Of a stretch of 64,000 nt of DNA, positions 34,974 to 42,617 are shown one piece after another; position 1 is the stretch's first letter; each line of letters begins with the position of its first letter. The translations under genes were made by a program, and so were the position numbers. A model generated the notes under the pieces. The model did not search any database. It worked only from the letters and a program-made list of their open reading frames with translations, and had not been told where the DNA came from. The stretch is from Azospirillum tabaci (lineage in GTDB: Bacteria > Pseudomonadota > Alphaproteobacteria > Azospirillales > Azospirillaceae), in NCBI RefSeq assembly GCF_014596085.1, contig NZ_JACCJY010000001.1, positions 310,001 to 374,000 of the forward strand. The letters are read 5' to 3'.

Positions 34974-36377
34974 ATGTCCAAGCCGCGCACCCTGTTCGAC
35001 AAGATTTGGGACAGCCACGTCGTCCACCGTCAGGACGACGGCACCTGCATCCTCTACATCGACCGCCATCTGGTCCATGAGGTGACCAGCCCGCAGGCGT
35101 TCGAGGGGCTGCGGCTTGCCGGCCGTCCGGTGCGCCGTCCGGAAGCGACCCTCGCCGTGCCCGACCACAACGTCCCGACCACCGACCGCTCCAAGGGCAT
35201 CACCGAGGAGGAAAGCCGCATCCAGGTCGAGACGCTGGACAAGAACGCGCGCGACTTCGGCGTCCGCTACTTCCCGATGGACGACGTCCGCCAGGGCATC
35301 GTGCACATCGTCGGTCCGGAGCAGGGCTTCACGCTGCCCGGCGCCACCATCGTCTGCGGCGACAGCCACACGGCGACGCACGGCGCCTTCGGTGCCCTGG
35401 CCTTCGGCATCGGCACGTCGGAGGTGGAGCATGTGCTGGCCACCCAGACCCTGTTGCAGAAGCCGGCCAAGAACATGCTGGTCCGCGTCGACGGCGAGCT
35501 GCCGGCGGGCGTGACCGCCAAGGACATCGTGCTGGCGATCATCGGCAAGATCGGCACCGCCGGCGGCACCGGCCACGTCATCGAATTCGCCGGCGATGCC
35601 ATCCGCGGCCTGTCCATGGAAGGCCGCATGACCGTCTGCAACATGGCCATCGAGGGCGGCGCCCGCGCCGGCCTGATCGCCCCGGACGAGAAGACCTTCG
35701 AGTATGTGAAGGGCCGCGCCCTGGCTCCGAAGGCCGGCGCCTGGGAGCAGGCGGTGGAGTACTGGAAGACTCTCCCGTCGGACGAGGGCGCGGTCTACGA
35801 CACCACCGTCGTTCTGAACGCCGCCGACATCGTCCCGCAGGTCACCTGGGGCACCAGCCCGGAGGACGTGCTGCCGATCACCGCGACCGTGCCGAACCCG
35901 GCGGACGTGGCCGACGCCGGCAAGCGCGCTGCCGTCGAGCGCTCGCTGGCCTACATGGGCCTGGAGCCCGGCCAGAAGCTGACCGACGTGAAGGTGGACA
36001 CCGTCTTCATCGGGTCCTGCACCAACGGCCGCATCGAGGATCTGCGCGCCGCCGCGGTGATCGCCCAGGGCCGCAAGGTCGCCGAGGGCGTGCGCGCCCT
36101 GGTCGTCCCGGGCTCCGGTCTGGTGAAGGAGCAGGCGGAGGAAGAGGGTCTGGACAAGATCTTCACCGAGGCCGGTTTCGAGTGGCGTGAGCCGGGCTGT
36201 TCCATGTGCCTCGCCATGAACGCCGACCGCCTGTCGCCGGGCGAGCGCAGCGCCTCGACCTCCAACCGCAACTTCGAGGGCCGCCAGGGCCGCGGCGGGC
36301 GCACCCACTTGCTCAGCCCGGCCATGGCCGCCGCGGCGGCGGTGACCGGGCACCTGACCGACGTGCGCAGCCTCTAA
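34974..36377 (+). CDS. leuC: 3-isopropylmalate dehydratase large subunit (LeuC)
   Basis: A 467-residue aconitase-family subunit that isomerises 2- to 3-isopropylmalate in leucine synthesis. The 4Fe-4S cysteines are in GSCTNG (near residue 345) and in [10 protein letters not shown] (near 405-414). Other landmarks are [37 protein letters not shown] and the arginine-rich [12 protein letters not shown]. The ATG at 34974 gives the usual start. LeuD, its small subunit, normally follows directly; here a WYL regulator begins 81 bases after the stop, so leuD must be elsewhere. Confidence 0.96.
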   Translation: MSKPRTLFDKIWDSHVVHRQDDGTCILYIDRHLVHEVTSPQAFEGLRLAGRPVRRPEATLAVPDHNVPTTDRSKGITEEESRIQVETLDKNARDFGVRYFPMDDVRQGIVHIVGPEQGFTLPGATIVCGDSHTATHGAFGALAFGIGTSEVEHVLATQTLLQKPAKNMLVRVDGELPAGVTAKDIVLAIIGKIGTAGGTGHVIEFAGDAIRGLSMEGRMTVCNMAIEGGARAGLIAPDEKTFEYVKGRALAPKAGAWEQAVEYWKTLPSDEGAVYDTTVVLNAADIVPQVTWGTSPEDVLPITATVPNPADVADAGKRAAVERSLAYMGLEPGQKLTDVKVDTVFIGSCTNGRIEDLRAAAVIAQGRKVAEGVRALVVPGSGLVKEQAEEEGLDKIFTEAGFEWREPGCSMCLAMNADRLSPGERSASTSNRNFEGRQGRGGRTHLLSPAMAAAAAVTGHLTDVRSL

Positions 36378-36458
36378 GCTCTCACGGTCCGCTGTGACGC
36401 CCGGAGCGGGGATGGCCTTCCAGCCGTCCCCGCTTCGTCCTTTTCGGGGCATCCTCCG

Positions 36459-37148
36459 CTGTCGCGCGCCGAACGCCTCATCGACCTGATCCAGTGCCTG
36501 CGGCGCCACCGCCGGCCGGTCAGCGGGCATGTCCTCGCCGACGAACTCGGCGTCAGCCTGCGCACGATCTACCGCGACATCGCCACCCTCCAGGCGCAGG
36601 GCGCCCGCATCGACGGCGAGCCGGGCGTCGGCTATCTCCTCCAGCCCGGCTTCCTGCTGCCGCCGCTGATGTTCGCGGAGGAGGAGATCGAGGCGCTCGC
36701 CCTCGGCATCCGCTGGGTCGCCGACCGGGCGGATGGCGCGCTGGGAGCGGCGGCGCAGAACGCGCTCGCCAAGATCGCGGCGGTGCTGCCGCCGGACCTC
36801 CGCGACCGTATGGACGCCTCGGCGCTGCTCGTCGGGCCGGGGGAGCCGATCGTCGGGGACGGCGTCGACCTCGCCGTGGTCCGGCGGGCCATCCGCGGCG
36901 AGCGCAAGCTGTCCATCGCCTACCGCGACCGCGACGGGGCCGCCAGCGAGCGCATCGTCTGGCCCTTCGCGCTCGGCTTCTTCGACCGGCTGCGCGTCAT
37001 GGTCGCGTGGTGCGAGCTGCGCGGGGCGATCCGCCATTTCCGCGCCGACCGCATCGTCTCCGTGACGGCATTGGAGGCCCGCTACCCGCGGCGGCGGCAG
37101 GCGCTGTTGAAGGAATGGCGCGAGGCCGAGGGCATCCCGGTCCGATGA
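36459..37148 (+). CDS. WYL-domain HTH regulator (YafY-like), apparent CTG start
   Basis: About 229 residues in one frame. The N-terminal winged helix reads SRAERLIDLIQCLRRHRRPV, then LADELGVSLRTIYRDIATLQ, the DeoR/HTH_11 type of YafY proteins. A WYL domain follows (about 140-215), with ERKLSIAYRDRDG and GFFDRLRVMVAWCELRGAIR. The family normally begins MSRAERL, but here the codon before SRAERL is CTG at 36459. No ATG, GTG or TTG lies in frame between the leuC stop and 36669, where an ATG would cut off the whole DNA-binding domain. So a CTG start is likely; a strain-specific loss of function is possible. It probably controls the VOC gene downstream. Confidence 0.82.
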   Translation: MSRAERLIDLIQCLRRHRRPVSGHVLADELGVSLRTIYRDIATLQAQGARIDGEPGVGYLLQPGFLLPPLMFAEEEIEALALGIRWVADRADGALGAAAQNALAKIAAVLPPDLRDRMDASALLVGPGEPIVGDGVDLAVVRRAIRGERKLSIAYRDRDGAASERIVWPFALGFFDRLRVMVAWCELRGAIRHFRADRIVSVTALEARYPRRRQALLKEWREAEGIPVR

Positions 37149-37167
37149 GCGCGTCCGCGCACGACTG

Positions 37168-37184
37168 CTGACAGAAACTGTCAG
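37168..37184 (+). promoter_or_regulatory. Perfect palindrome upstream of the VOC gene, probable operator
   Basis: CTGACAG AAA CTGTCAG is a perfect 7+3+7 palindrome, 20 bases after the regulator's stop and about 70 bases before the VOC gene. It is a good operator candidate for the WYL regulator or for another dimeric repressor at this promoter. Confidence 0.65.
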
Positions 37185-37253
37185 GGTGTTGCCCTAGCTT
37201 GGTCTTCGCCGGACGGGATCGCCCGTGCCGGAGACCAGCGAGGAAACCAGCCC

Positions 37254-37631
37254 ATGTTCAGCGCCAACATCATCCTTCTCTATGTGGACAGCCCGACCGC
37301 CAGCGCCGCCTTCTACGCCGACCTGACCGGCAAGCCGCCGGTCGAGGCGTCGCCGACCTTCGCCATGTTCGCTCTGGACTCCGGCGTCATGCTCGGGCTG
37401 TGGTCGCGCCACACGGTGGAGCCGGCGGCCTCCACGGGACCGCTCGGCGGCAGCGGCGAGATCGGCTTCCGGCTGGCCGGTGCCGAGGCGGTGCAGGCCC
37501 TTCACGACGACTGGGTGCGGCGCGGCCTGACCATCGCCCAGCCGCCCACCGCCATGGATTTCGGCCACACCTTCGTCGCTCTGGACCCGGACGGTCACCG
37601 CCTGCGCGTCTTCGCCCCGACGGAAGCGTGA
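37254..37631 (+). CDS. VOC-superfamily (glyoxalase/bleomycin-resistance fold) protein
   Basis: A 125-residue protein with the paired beta-alpha-beta-beta-beta modules of the VOC fold. Visible are the first strand IILLYVDSPTASAAFYADLTG, the middle GSGEIGFRLAGAEAV and the final TFVALDPDGHRLRVFAPTE, where the glutamate or histidine of the metal site would be near DPDGHRLRV. The exact substrate is unknown; members include lyases, dioxygenases and binding proteins. The regulator gene upstream and the palindrome before it suggest this is a controlled gene, perhaps for detoxification. Confidence 0.85.
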   Translation: MFSANIILLYVDSPTASAAFYADLTGKPPVEASPTFAMFALDSGVMLGLWSRHTVEPAASTGPLGGSGEIGFRLAGAEAVQALHDDWVRRGLTIAQPPTAMDFGHTFVALDPDGHRLRVFAPTEA

Positions 37632-37639
37632 GGCCCGCC

Positions 37640-38077
37640 ATGAGCCAGCCCATGAGCCGCAGCTGGATCGCCGTCGCCTCCGCCGAGCATGTCCGGCGGG
37701 GGCGGGCGGAGGGCTTCATGCAGGTCTGCCACGGCAAGGCGGCGCCGCTGCGCCGCATCCGTCCGGGGGACCGCGTCGCCTACTACTCGCCGACCGAGCG
37801 CTTCCAGGGGAAGGACCGCCTGCAGTCCTTCACCGCCGTCGGGGTCGTGCGGGACGGCGCCCCTTACCCGTTCGACATGGGCGGGGGCTTCGTTCCCTTC
37901 CGCCGCGATGTGCGGTGGCTGGACGGGCGGGAGACGCCGATCCTGCCCCTGCTCGACCGGCTGGACTTCTCCGCCGGGGTGCGGAACTGGGGCTATCCGT
38001 TCCGCTTCGGGCTGTTCACGGTCACCGACCGCGACCTGGACACCATCGCCGCGGCCATGGGGGCGGTTCTGTGCTGA
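37640..38077 (+). CDS. EVE-domain protein
   Basis: A 145-residue protein of the EVE (PUA-like) fold. It starts SRSWIAVASAEHVRRGRAEG and FMQVCHGKAAPLRRIRPGD, then RVAYYSPTERFQGKDRLQSF, where the aromatic cage that binds modified bases usually sits. The second half has FVPFRRDVRWL and GVRNWGYPFRFGLFTVTDRD. Relatives bind modified bases in DNA or RNA, or small ligands. It starts 9 bases after the VOC stop, so it is the third gene of the WYL-VOC-EVE module. Confidence 0.87.
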   Translation: MSQPMSRSWIAVASAEHVRRGRAEGFMQVCHGKAAPLRRIRPGDRVAYYSPTERFQGKDRLQSFTAVGVVRDGAPYPFDMGGGFVPFRRDVRWLDGRETPILPLLDRLDFSAGVRNWGYPFRFGLFTVTDRDLDTIAAAMGAVLC

Positions 38078-38098
38078 CCGGCTTCCGGCGCGGGGGCT

Positions 38099-39430
38099 TC
38101 AGTCCCCCCGCCCGCGGCGGCGGCCCATCAGCCCGTCCGGGCGGTAGATCAGGAAGAGGGTGAGCAGGCCGAAGGCGACGATGTCCTTGTAGGCGATGGC
38201 GAAATAGGCCGACCAGAAGGTCTCCACCAGCCCCAGCAGGGCGCCGCCCAACATGGCGCCGGGGACCGACCCGATGCCGCCGACCACCGCGGCGGCCAGC
38301 GCCTTGAAGCCCACGAGATAGCCCGTGTAGAAATTGACCCCGCCGTAATAGAGCGCGATCACCGCCCCCGCCGCCGCGGCCAGCGCGCCGCCCACCGCGA
38401 AGGTGGTGGCGACGGTGCGGTCCACGTCCACCCCGACCAGCTCCGCCGCCCCGACATCGTCGGCGCAGGCGCGGTGGGCGCGGCCGTAGGCGGTGCGCTG
38501 CATGATCGCCCAGAGCAGGGCGTAGAGTCCCCCGGTCATAAGCAGGATGACCGCCTGCGAGGTCAGGGCGGTGACGGTGAAGGCGCCGTCGCTGAGCAGC
38601 TCGTGCCGGTCGGCCAGGAACTGGGCGGGCCACCAGTCGCGGGCGCCGTGCAGAAGCCGCATCCCCTCCTGGTAGGCGATGGACAGGCCGACGGCGGCGA
38701 TCAGCGGCGTGTGGTTGTGGGTGCGGCGCAGGCGGCGGAACACCAGCCGGTCCATGGTCCAGCCCTGGACGGCGGTGAAGGCCATCACCGTGGCGAAGAC
38801 CCCAAGCACCGCCAGAGGCAGGCTGCCCAGCCCGGCCATGCCCAGCGCCGCCGCCCCCATGGCGGTCAGCATGGCGCCGATCATGGTCAGCTCGCCCATG
38901 GCGAGGTTGATCTGCCCGAGGATGCCGTAGACCAGCGTGTAGCCCAGCGCCAGCAGCCCGTAGACGCAGGCCACCGTGGCGGCGTTGATGACCTGCTGCA
39001 GGAAGAACAGCAACGGCGCCCAGTCCGTCCGCGGCCCCCGCTCCGGTTCGCCCGACTCCGGCGGCAGGCCGAGGCGGGCGGCGGGCAGGCCGGCCCAGAT
39101 GCGCAGCATGGTGAATTGCATGGGCCTCAGCCGCCCCATGCGGTCGGTCGCCACCGCCACCAGCTCGTGCCGGCGCGAATCGAAGAAGCGCCCGCCAAAG
39201 CGGCAGGCGATCCAGTGGGTCCCGTTGTCCGCTCGGTAGGTCAGGCGCAAGGCCGGCTCCTCGCCCGCCATTTCGGCCGTGTCCAGGATGGTGACGGGGC
39301 CGGAGTCGAAGGCGGGGATCAGCTTGCGGCACAGCGCGGCCTGATCGCCGTCCACGCCGCAGCCGGTCAGCAGCAGGACGGCGATCAGCAGAAAGAGCGG
39401 CGGGAACAGGCGCGGCGGACGGCGGTGCAC
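38099..39430 (-). CDS. Branched-chain amino acid ABC permease (LivH-like) with an N-terminal lipoprotein-type domain
   Basis: 443 residues. The N-terminus is a lipoprotein signal (PLFLLIAVLLLTGC, lipobox cysteine C24), followed by a globular part of about 100 residues (ITILDTAEMAGEEPALRLTYRAD-like strands; GTHWIACRFGG and FDSRRHELVAVATDR). The rest is a typical LivH permease with eight or so helices: QQVINAATVACVYGLLALGYTLVYG, the EAA-like loop GADRTVATTFAVGGALAAAAG-type and FYTGYLVGFKALAAAVVGGIGS. The start codon is at 39430; a TAT-like or Sec cleavage at C24 would release the front part. I see no partner LivM, LivG, LivF or binding protein nearby. The N-terminal domain could be a built-in solute-sensing part, but that is inference. 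Confidence 0.75.
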   Translation of the reverse strand: MHRRPPRLFPPLFLLIAVLLLTGCGVDGDQAALCRKLIPAFDSGPVTILDTAEMAGEEPALRLTYRADNGTHWIACRFGGRFFDSRRHELVAVATDRMGRLRPMQFTMLRIWAGLPAARLGLPPESGEPERGPRTDWAPLLFFLQQVINAATVACVYGLLALGYTLVYGILGQINLAMGELTMIGAMLTAMGAAALGMAGLGSLPLAVLGVFATVMAFTAVQGWTMDRLVFRRLRRTHNHTPLIAAVGLSIAYQEGMRLLHGARDWWPAQFLADRHELLSDGAFTVTALTSQAVILLMTGGLYALLWAIMQRTAYGRAHRACADDVGAAELVGVDVDRTVATTFAVGGALAAAAGAVIALYYGGVNFYTGYLVGFKALAAAVVGGIGSVPGAMLGGALLGLVETFWSAYFAIAYKDIVAFGLLTLFLIYRPDGLMGRRRGRGD

Positions 39431-39524
39431 GGCGGAGGGAACCCGGCCGGTTGTGCTTCGTCCGTGAGTCTATCGGCAATCGGGGGCGAGCGCCAGACGC
39501 CGCCTTCCGAACCTGAAGCCGCCG

Positions 39525-40262
39525 TCAGTAGCGGGCGCCGACGAAGTAGAGACCGTCCGGCGGGGCGGTCGGCCCGGCGGCGGAGCGGTTGCGCGCCTCC
39601 AGCGCGCGGCGCAGGTCGTCGGCGCTCCATTTGCCGGCCCCGACCAATTCCAGCGTGCCCACCATGTTGCGCACCTGATGGTGCAGGAAGGAGCGGGCGG
39701 CGGCGTGCACCCGGACCTCCTCGCCGACCCGCTCCACGGTCAGCCGCTCCAGCGTCTTGACGGGAGAGTTGGCCTGGCAGAGCGCGGCGCGGAAGCTGGT
39801 GAAGTCGTGCTGGCCGACCAGGGCCTGCGCGGCCGCGTGCATCGCCTCGGCGTCCAGCGGGCGCATGACGTGCCAGGCGCGGCCCGTCTCCAGGGCCAGC
39901 GGGGCGCGGCGGTTGACAATGCGGTAGACGTAGCTGCGCCCCAGGCAGGTCATGCGGGCGTGGAACTCCTCCGGCACCGCCTCGGCCAGCAGGACGGCGA
40001 CGGGGGCGGGCCTCAGGTGGAAGTTCAGCGCGTCGCGCAGCTTCAGCCCGGTGAAGGGCTTTTCCAGGTCGAAATGGCAGACCTGCCCCAGCGCGTGCAC
40101 CCCGGCGTCCGTCCGTCCGGAGGTGTGGACGCGCACGGTTTCGCCGGACAGGCGCGCGATGGCCTCCTCCAGCGTCTGCTGGACGGAGGGGCCATTGTCC
40201 TGCCGCTGCCAGCCGACGAAGGGCCGGCCGTCATATTCGAGGGTCAGTTTCCAGCGCTGCAT
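39525..40262 (-). CDS. truA: tRNA pseudouridine(38-40) synthase TruA
   Basis: A 245-residue TruA. It has [20 protein letters not shown] at the start, the catalytic aspartate in [13 protein letters not shown] and the C-terminal [17 protein letters not shown], all TruA signatures. It modifies U38-U40 in the anticodon arm. The start overlaps the end of fmt by 19 bases, so def, fmt and truA form one minus-strand operon. Confidence 0.95.
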   Translation of the reverse strand: MQRWKLTLEYDGRPFVGWQRQDNGPSVQQTLEEAIARLSGETVRVHTSGRTDAGVHALGQVCHFDLEKPFTGLKLRDALNFHLRPAPVAVLLAEAVPEEFHARMTCLGRSYVYRIVNRRAPLALETGRAWHVMRPLDAEAMHAAAQALVGQHDFTSFRAALCQANSPVKTLERLTVERVGEEVRVHAAARSFLHHQVRNMVGTLELVGAGKWSADDLRRALEARNRSAAGPTAPPDGLYFVGARY

Positions 40263-41212
40263 GCGGCGTCGCCGAGACGGGTGCCGACAGGCAGAGTGAA
40301 GCCGCGCAGCAGGGCGGCGCCATCCACCGGGGCCTTGCCGGGCCGCTGCACCAGGGTGAGGCGCACGGCGCCGTCGGCGCAGGCGACCGTCAGAAGGTCG
40401 TCCAGCAGCGTGCCGGGGGTCGCCTTGCAGGCGTCTGGGGCCGGTTCGGCCTTCAGCACCTTGATGCGCTCCACCCCGCCGGCCGGCGTCGGAGCGTCGA
40501 ACCAGCAGCCGGGCCAGGGGGTGAGCGCGCGGACCTGCCGCTCCACATAGGCGGCGTCGCGCGTCCAGTCGAGCCGGCCATCCTCGCGCGTCAGCTTGGC
40601 GGCGTAGGTCACGCCCTCCTCGGGCTGCGGCTCGGCGGTCAGGCGGCCGGCGGCGAGGCCGTCGAGCGCCTCGACGATCATGCGGGCGCCCATGTCGGCC
40701 AGCGCGTCGTGCAGACTGCTGGCTGTGGTCTCGGCGGTGATCGGCACCGCGTCCTTCAGCAGCATGGCCCCGGTGTCCAGCCCGATGTCCATCTGCATGA
40801 TGGTGATGCCGGTCTCGGCGTCGCCGGCCAGGATCGAGCGCTGGATCGGGGCGGCGCCGCGCCAGCGCGGCAGCAGGGAGCCGTGCACGTTCAGGCAGCC
40901 CAGCCGCGGCGCGTCGAGGATCGGCTGCGGCAGGATCAGCCCATAGGCGGCGACCACCGCGGCGTCGGCCCTCAGCTCGGCGAACTCCGCCTGGGCCTCG
41001 GCGTTGCGCAGCGACTTGGGCGTGCGCACGGGGATGCCGCGCTCCTCGGCGAAGCGGTGGACCGGGGATTTCTGGACCTGCTGCCCGCGCCCGGCGGGGC
41101 GGGGCGGCTGGCTGTAGACGCAGACCACCTCGTGCCCGGCATCGGCCAGGGCGCGCAGGCTGGGCACGGCGAAATCCGGCGTGCCCATGAAAACGAGGCG
41201 GAGCGGCGTCAT
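40244..41212 (-). CDS. fmt: Methionyl-tRNA formyltransferase
   Basis: A 322-residue formyltransferase. [15 protein letters not shown] is the start signature, and the catalytic asparagine-histidine-aspartate core is seen in [20 protein letters not shown] and [18 protein letters not shown]. The C-terminal tRNA-binding barrel (about 205-310) follows. It formylates initiator Met-tRNA. It is 24 bases downstream of def and overlaps truA. Confidence 0.96.
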   Translation of the reverse strand: MTPLRLVFMGTPDFAVPSLRALADAGHEVVCVYSQPPRPAGRGQQVQKSPVHRFAEERGIPVRTPKSLRNAEAQAEFAELRADAAVVAAYGLILPQPILDAPRLGCLNVHGSLLPRWRGAAPIQRSILAGDAETGITIMQMDIGLDTGAMLLKDAVPITAETTASSLHDALADMGARMIVEALDGLAAGRLTAEPQPEEGVTYAAKLTREDGRLDWTRDAAYVERQVRALTPWPGCWFDAPTPAGGVERIKVLKAEPAPDACKATPGTLLDDLLTVACADGAVRLTLVQRPGKAPVDGAALLRGFTLPVGTRLGDAACSAGN

Positions 41213-41236
41213 GAAGAGTCGTCCAACGTCAGAAGG

Positions 41237-41743
41237 TTAGGCGCGCTGCATCTTCTGGACTTTGCGCAGGATCATGTTGCGCTTCAGCATCGACAGGTAG
41301 TCGACGAACAGCACGCCGTTCAGATGGTCGATCTCGTGCTGGATGCAGGTCGCCAGCATGCCGTCGGCCTCGATCTCGCGCGTCTCGTTGGTCTCGTCCA
41401 GATAGCGGACGCGGACCGACGCCGGGCGGGTGACTTCGGCATATTGGTCGGGCACCGACAGGCAGCCCTCCTCGCACACCGACGTCTCGTCCGACTTCCA
41501 GACGATTTCCGGGTTGGCGAGGCGGATGGGGTTTGGCTTCTCGTCCTTGTCGTGCACGTCCACGACGATCACGCGCTCCAGGATGCCGATCTGCGGCGCG
41601 GCGAGGCCGATGCCCTTCGCGGCGTACATGGTCTCGACCATGTCGTCCATCAGCTTGGCGATGCGGGCATCGACCTTTTCGACGGGCTTCGCCTTCTGCT
41701 TCAGGACGGGGTGCGGGGCGACGAGGATATCGAGAACGGCCAT
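41237..41743 (-). CDS. def: Peptide deformylase
   Basis: A 168-residue deformylase with the three family motifs: GIGLAAPQIG, EEGCLSVP and QHEIDHLNG. The metal ligands are the cysteine of EEGCLSVP and the two histidines of HEIDH. It removes the formyl group from nascent proteins. It leads the def-fmt-truA operon; the upstream gap to the small DUF gene is 126 bases. Confidence 0.96.
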   Translation of the reverse strand: MAVLDILVAPHPVLKQKAKPVEKVDARIAKLMDDMVETMYAAKGIGLAAPQIGILERVIVVDVHDKDEKPNPIRLANPEIVWKSDETSVCEEGCLSVPDQYAEVTRPASVRVRYLDETNETREIEADGMLATCIQHEIDHLNGVLFVDYLSMLKRNMILRKVQKMQRA

Positions 41744-41869
41744 GGGAACTCAGCAACGGTGCGTGGAGGTGCGACAATCCGTCAAAATATGAGGGGCGGG
41801 CCACGAGGTCAAGGAAGGCGCAAGGCACAACCCGACGCGACCCGCCGATCCGGTCATGACGGCCGCGCC

Positions 41870-42100
41870 TCAGAGGGGCGAGCGGGTGATCGACTTGATG
41901 GGGCCGCGGGGATTGCCGGACATCTCGGCGATCTTGCGGTCCTGCTCCTCGATGAAGCCGCGGGCCGGCTCGTCGCCGTCCAGGCCGCCGACCAGCGTGC
42001 CGGGGACCTTGCGGTTGGAGGTGCGGGCGCCGTCTTCGTACAGCACGTCGAACAGCACGAAGGCGCTGTCCACCGGCTGCTTCTTCTTGGTCTTGGCCAT
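41870..42100 (-). CDS. Small conserved basic/acidic protein of unknown function
   Basis: A 76-residue protein starting MAKTKKKQPVDSAFVLFDVL. It continues with YEDGARTSNRKVPGTLVGGL and ends in FIEEQDRKIAEMSGNPRGPI. A lysine-rich start and an acidic second half are visible, with no membrane helix or metal motif. The start at 42100 has a modest ribosome site; an in-frame ATG at 42196 would add 32 residues without resemblance to anything. It lies between def and the cold-shock gene on the minus strand. Function unknown, and reality is likely but not proven. Confidence 0.65.
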   Translation of the reverse strand: MAKTKKKQPVDSAFVLFDVLYEDGARTSNRKVPGTLVGGLDGDEPARGFIEEQDRKIAEMSGNPRGPIKSITRSPL

Positions 42101-42206
42101 GGGGGAAACTCCGAACGTCAGGGGGTGCTTGTAGAAGAAAAGCGCGCAACGGAAAAGGGCACCGGTTTCCCGGTGCCCCCTCCGATGCCGTGTCATGAGA
42201 CGTGGC

Positions 42207-42416
42207 TCAGACGGCCTTCAGGTTCTCCGCCGAGGTCTTGCCGCGCTTCGGATCGCGCTGCTCCTCGTAGGACACCTTCTGGCCTTCGTTCAGGCTGCGC
42301 AGGCCCGCGCGCTCGACCGCGGAAATGTGGACGAAGACGTCCGCGCCGCCGTTGTCCGGCTGAATGAAGCCGTAACCCTTGGTGCTGTTGAACCACTTGA
42401 CGGTACCGACAGGCAT
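42207..42416 (-). CDS. cspA: Cold-shock protein (CspA family)
   Basis: A 69-residue cold-shock domain. It has [15 protein letters not shown] (RNP1, KGYGFI) and [12 protein letters not shown] (RNP2, VFVHIS), the two nucleic-acid-binding motifs. It is a single-stranded RNA/DNA chaperone. The ATG at 42416 is preceded by GGAGGG at 42423-42428 on the minus strand. Its upstream leader holds an 8-bp hairpin. Confidence 0.95.
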   Translation of the reverse strand: MPVGTVKWFNSTKGYGFIQPDNGGADVFVHISAVERAGLRSLNEGQKVSYEEQRDPKRGKTSAENLKAV

Positions 42417-42441
42417 GATTGCCCTCCGATTAGTATGAAAG

Positions 42442-42465
42442 GCGCCGCATCGGCCGGTGCGGCGC
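42442..42465 (-). promoter_or_regulatory. 5'-leader hairpin of the cold-shock gene
   Basis: GCGCCGCA and TGCGGCGC pair over an 8-base loop, about 25 bases upstream of the csp start and just before the Shine-Dalgarno region. In enteric cspA the leader senses cold; a similar role here is only possible. Confidence 0.5.
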
Positions 42466-42617
42466 ATCAGACTGTGTCCAGGCATAGCGACGATCTGGGC
42501 ACCCGAAGGCGTAGCAGGCCGGCAGTCCGAAGCAGAATGACAGGAGGGAAATTGGGACCGCTCCCGTCCTTTGCAAGGTGAAACAAGACGGGCAAATCTG
42601 GGTTGCAGACTTTGACC

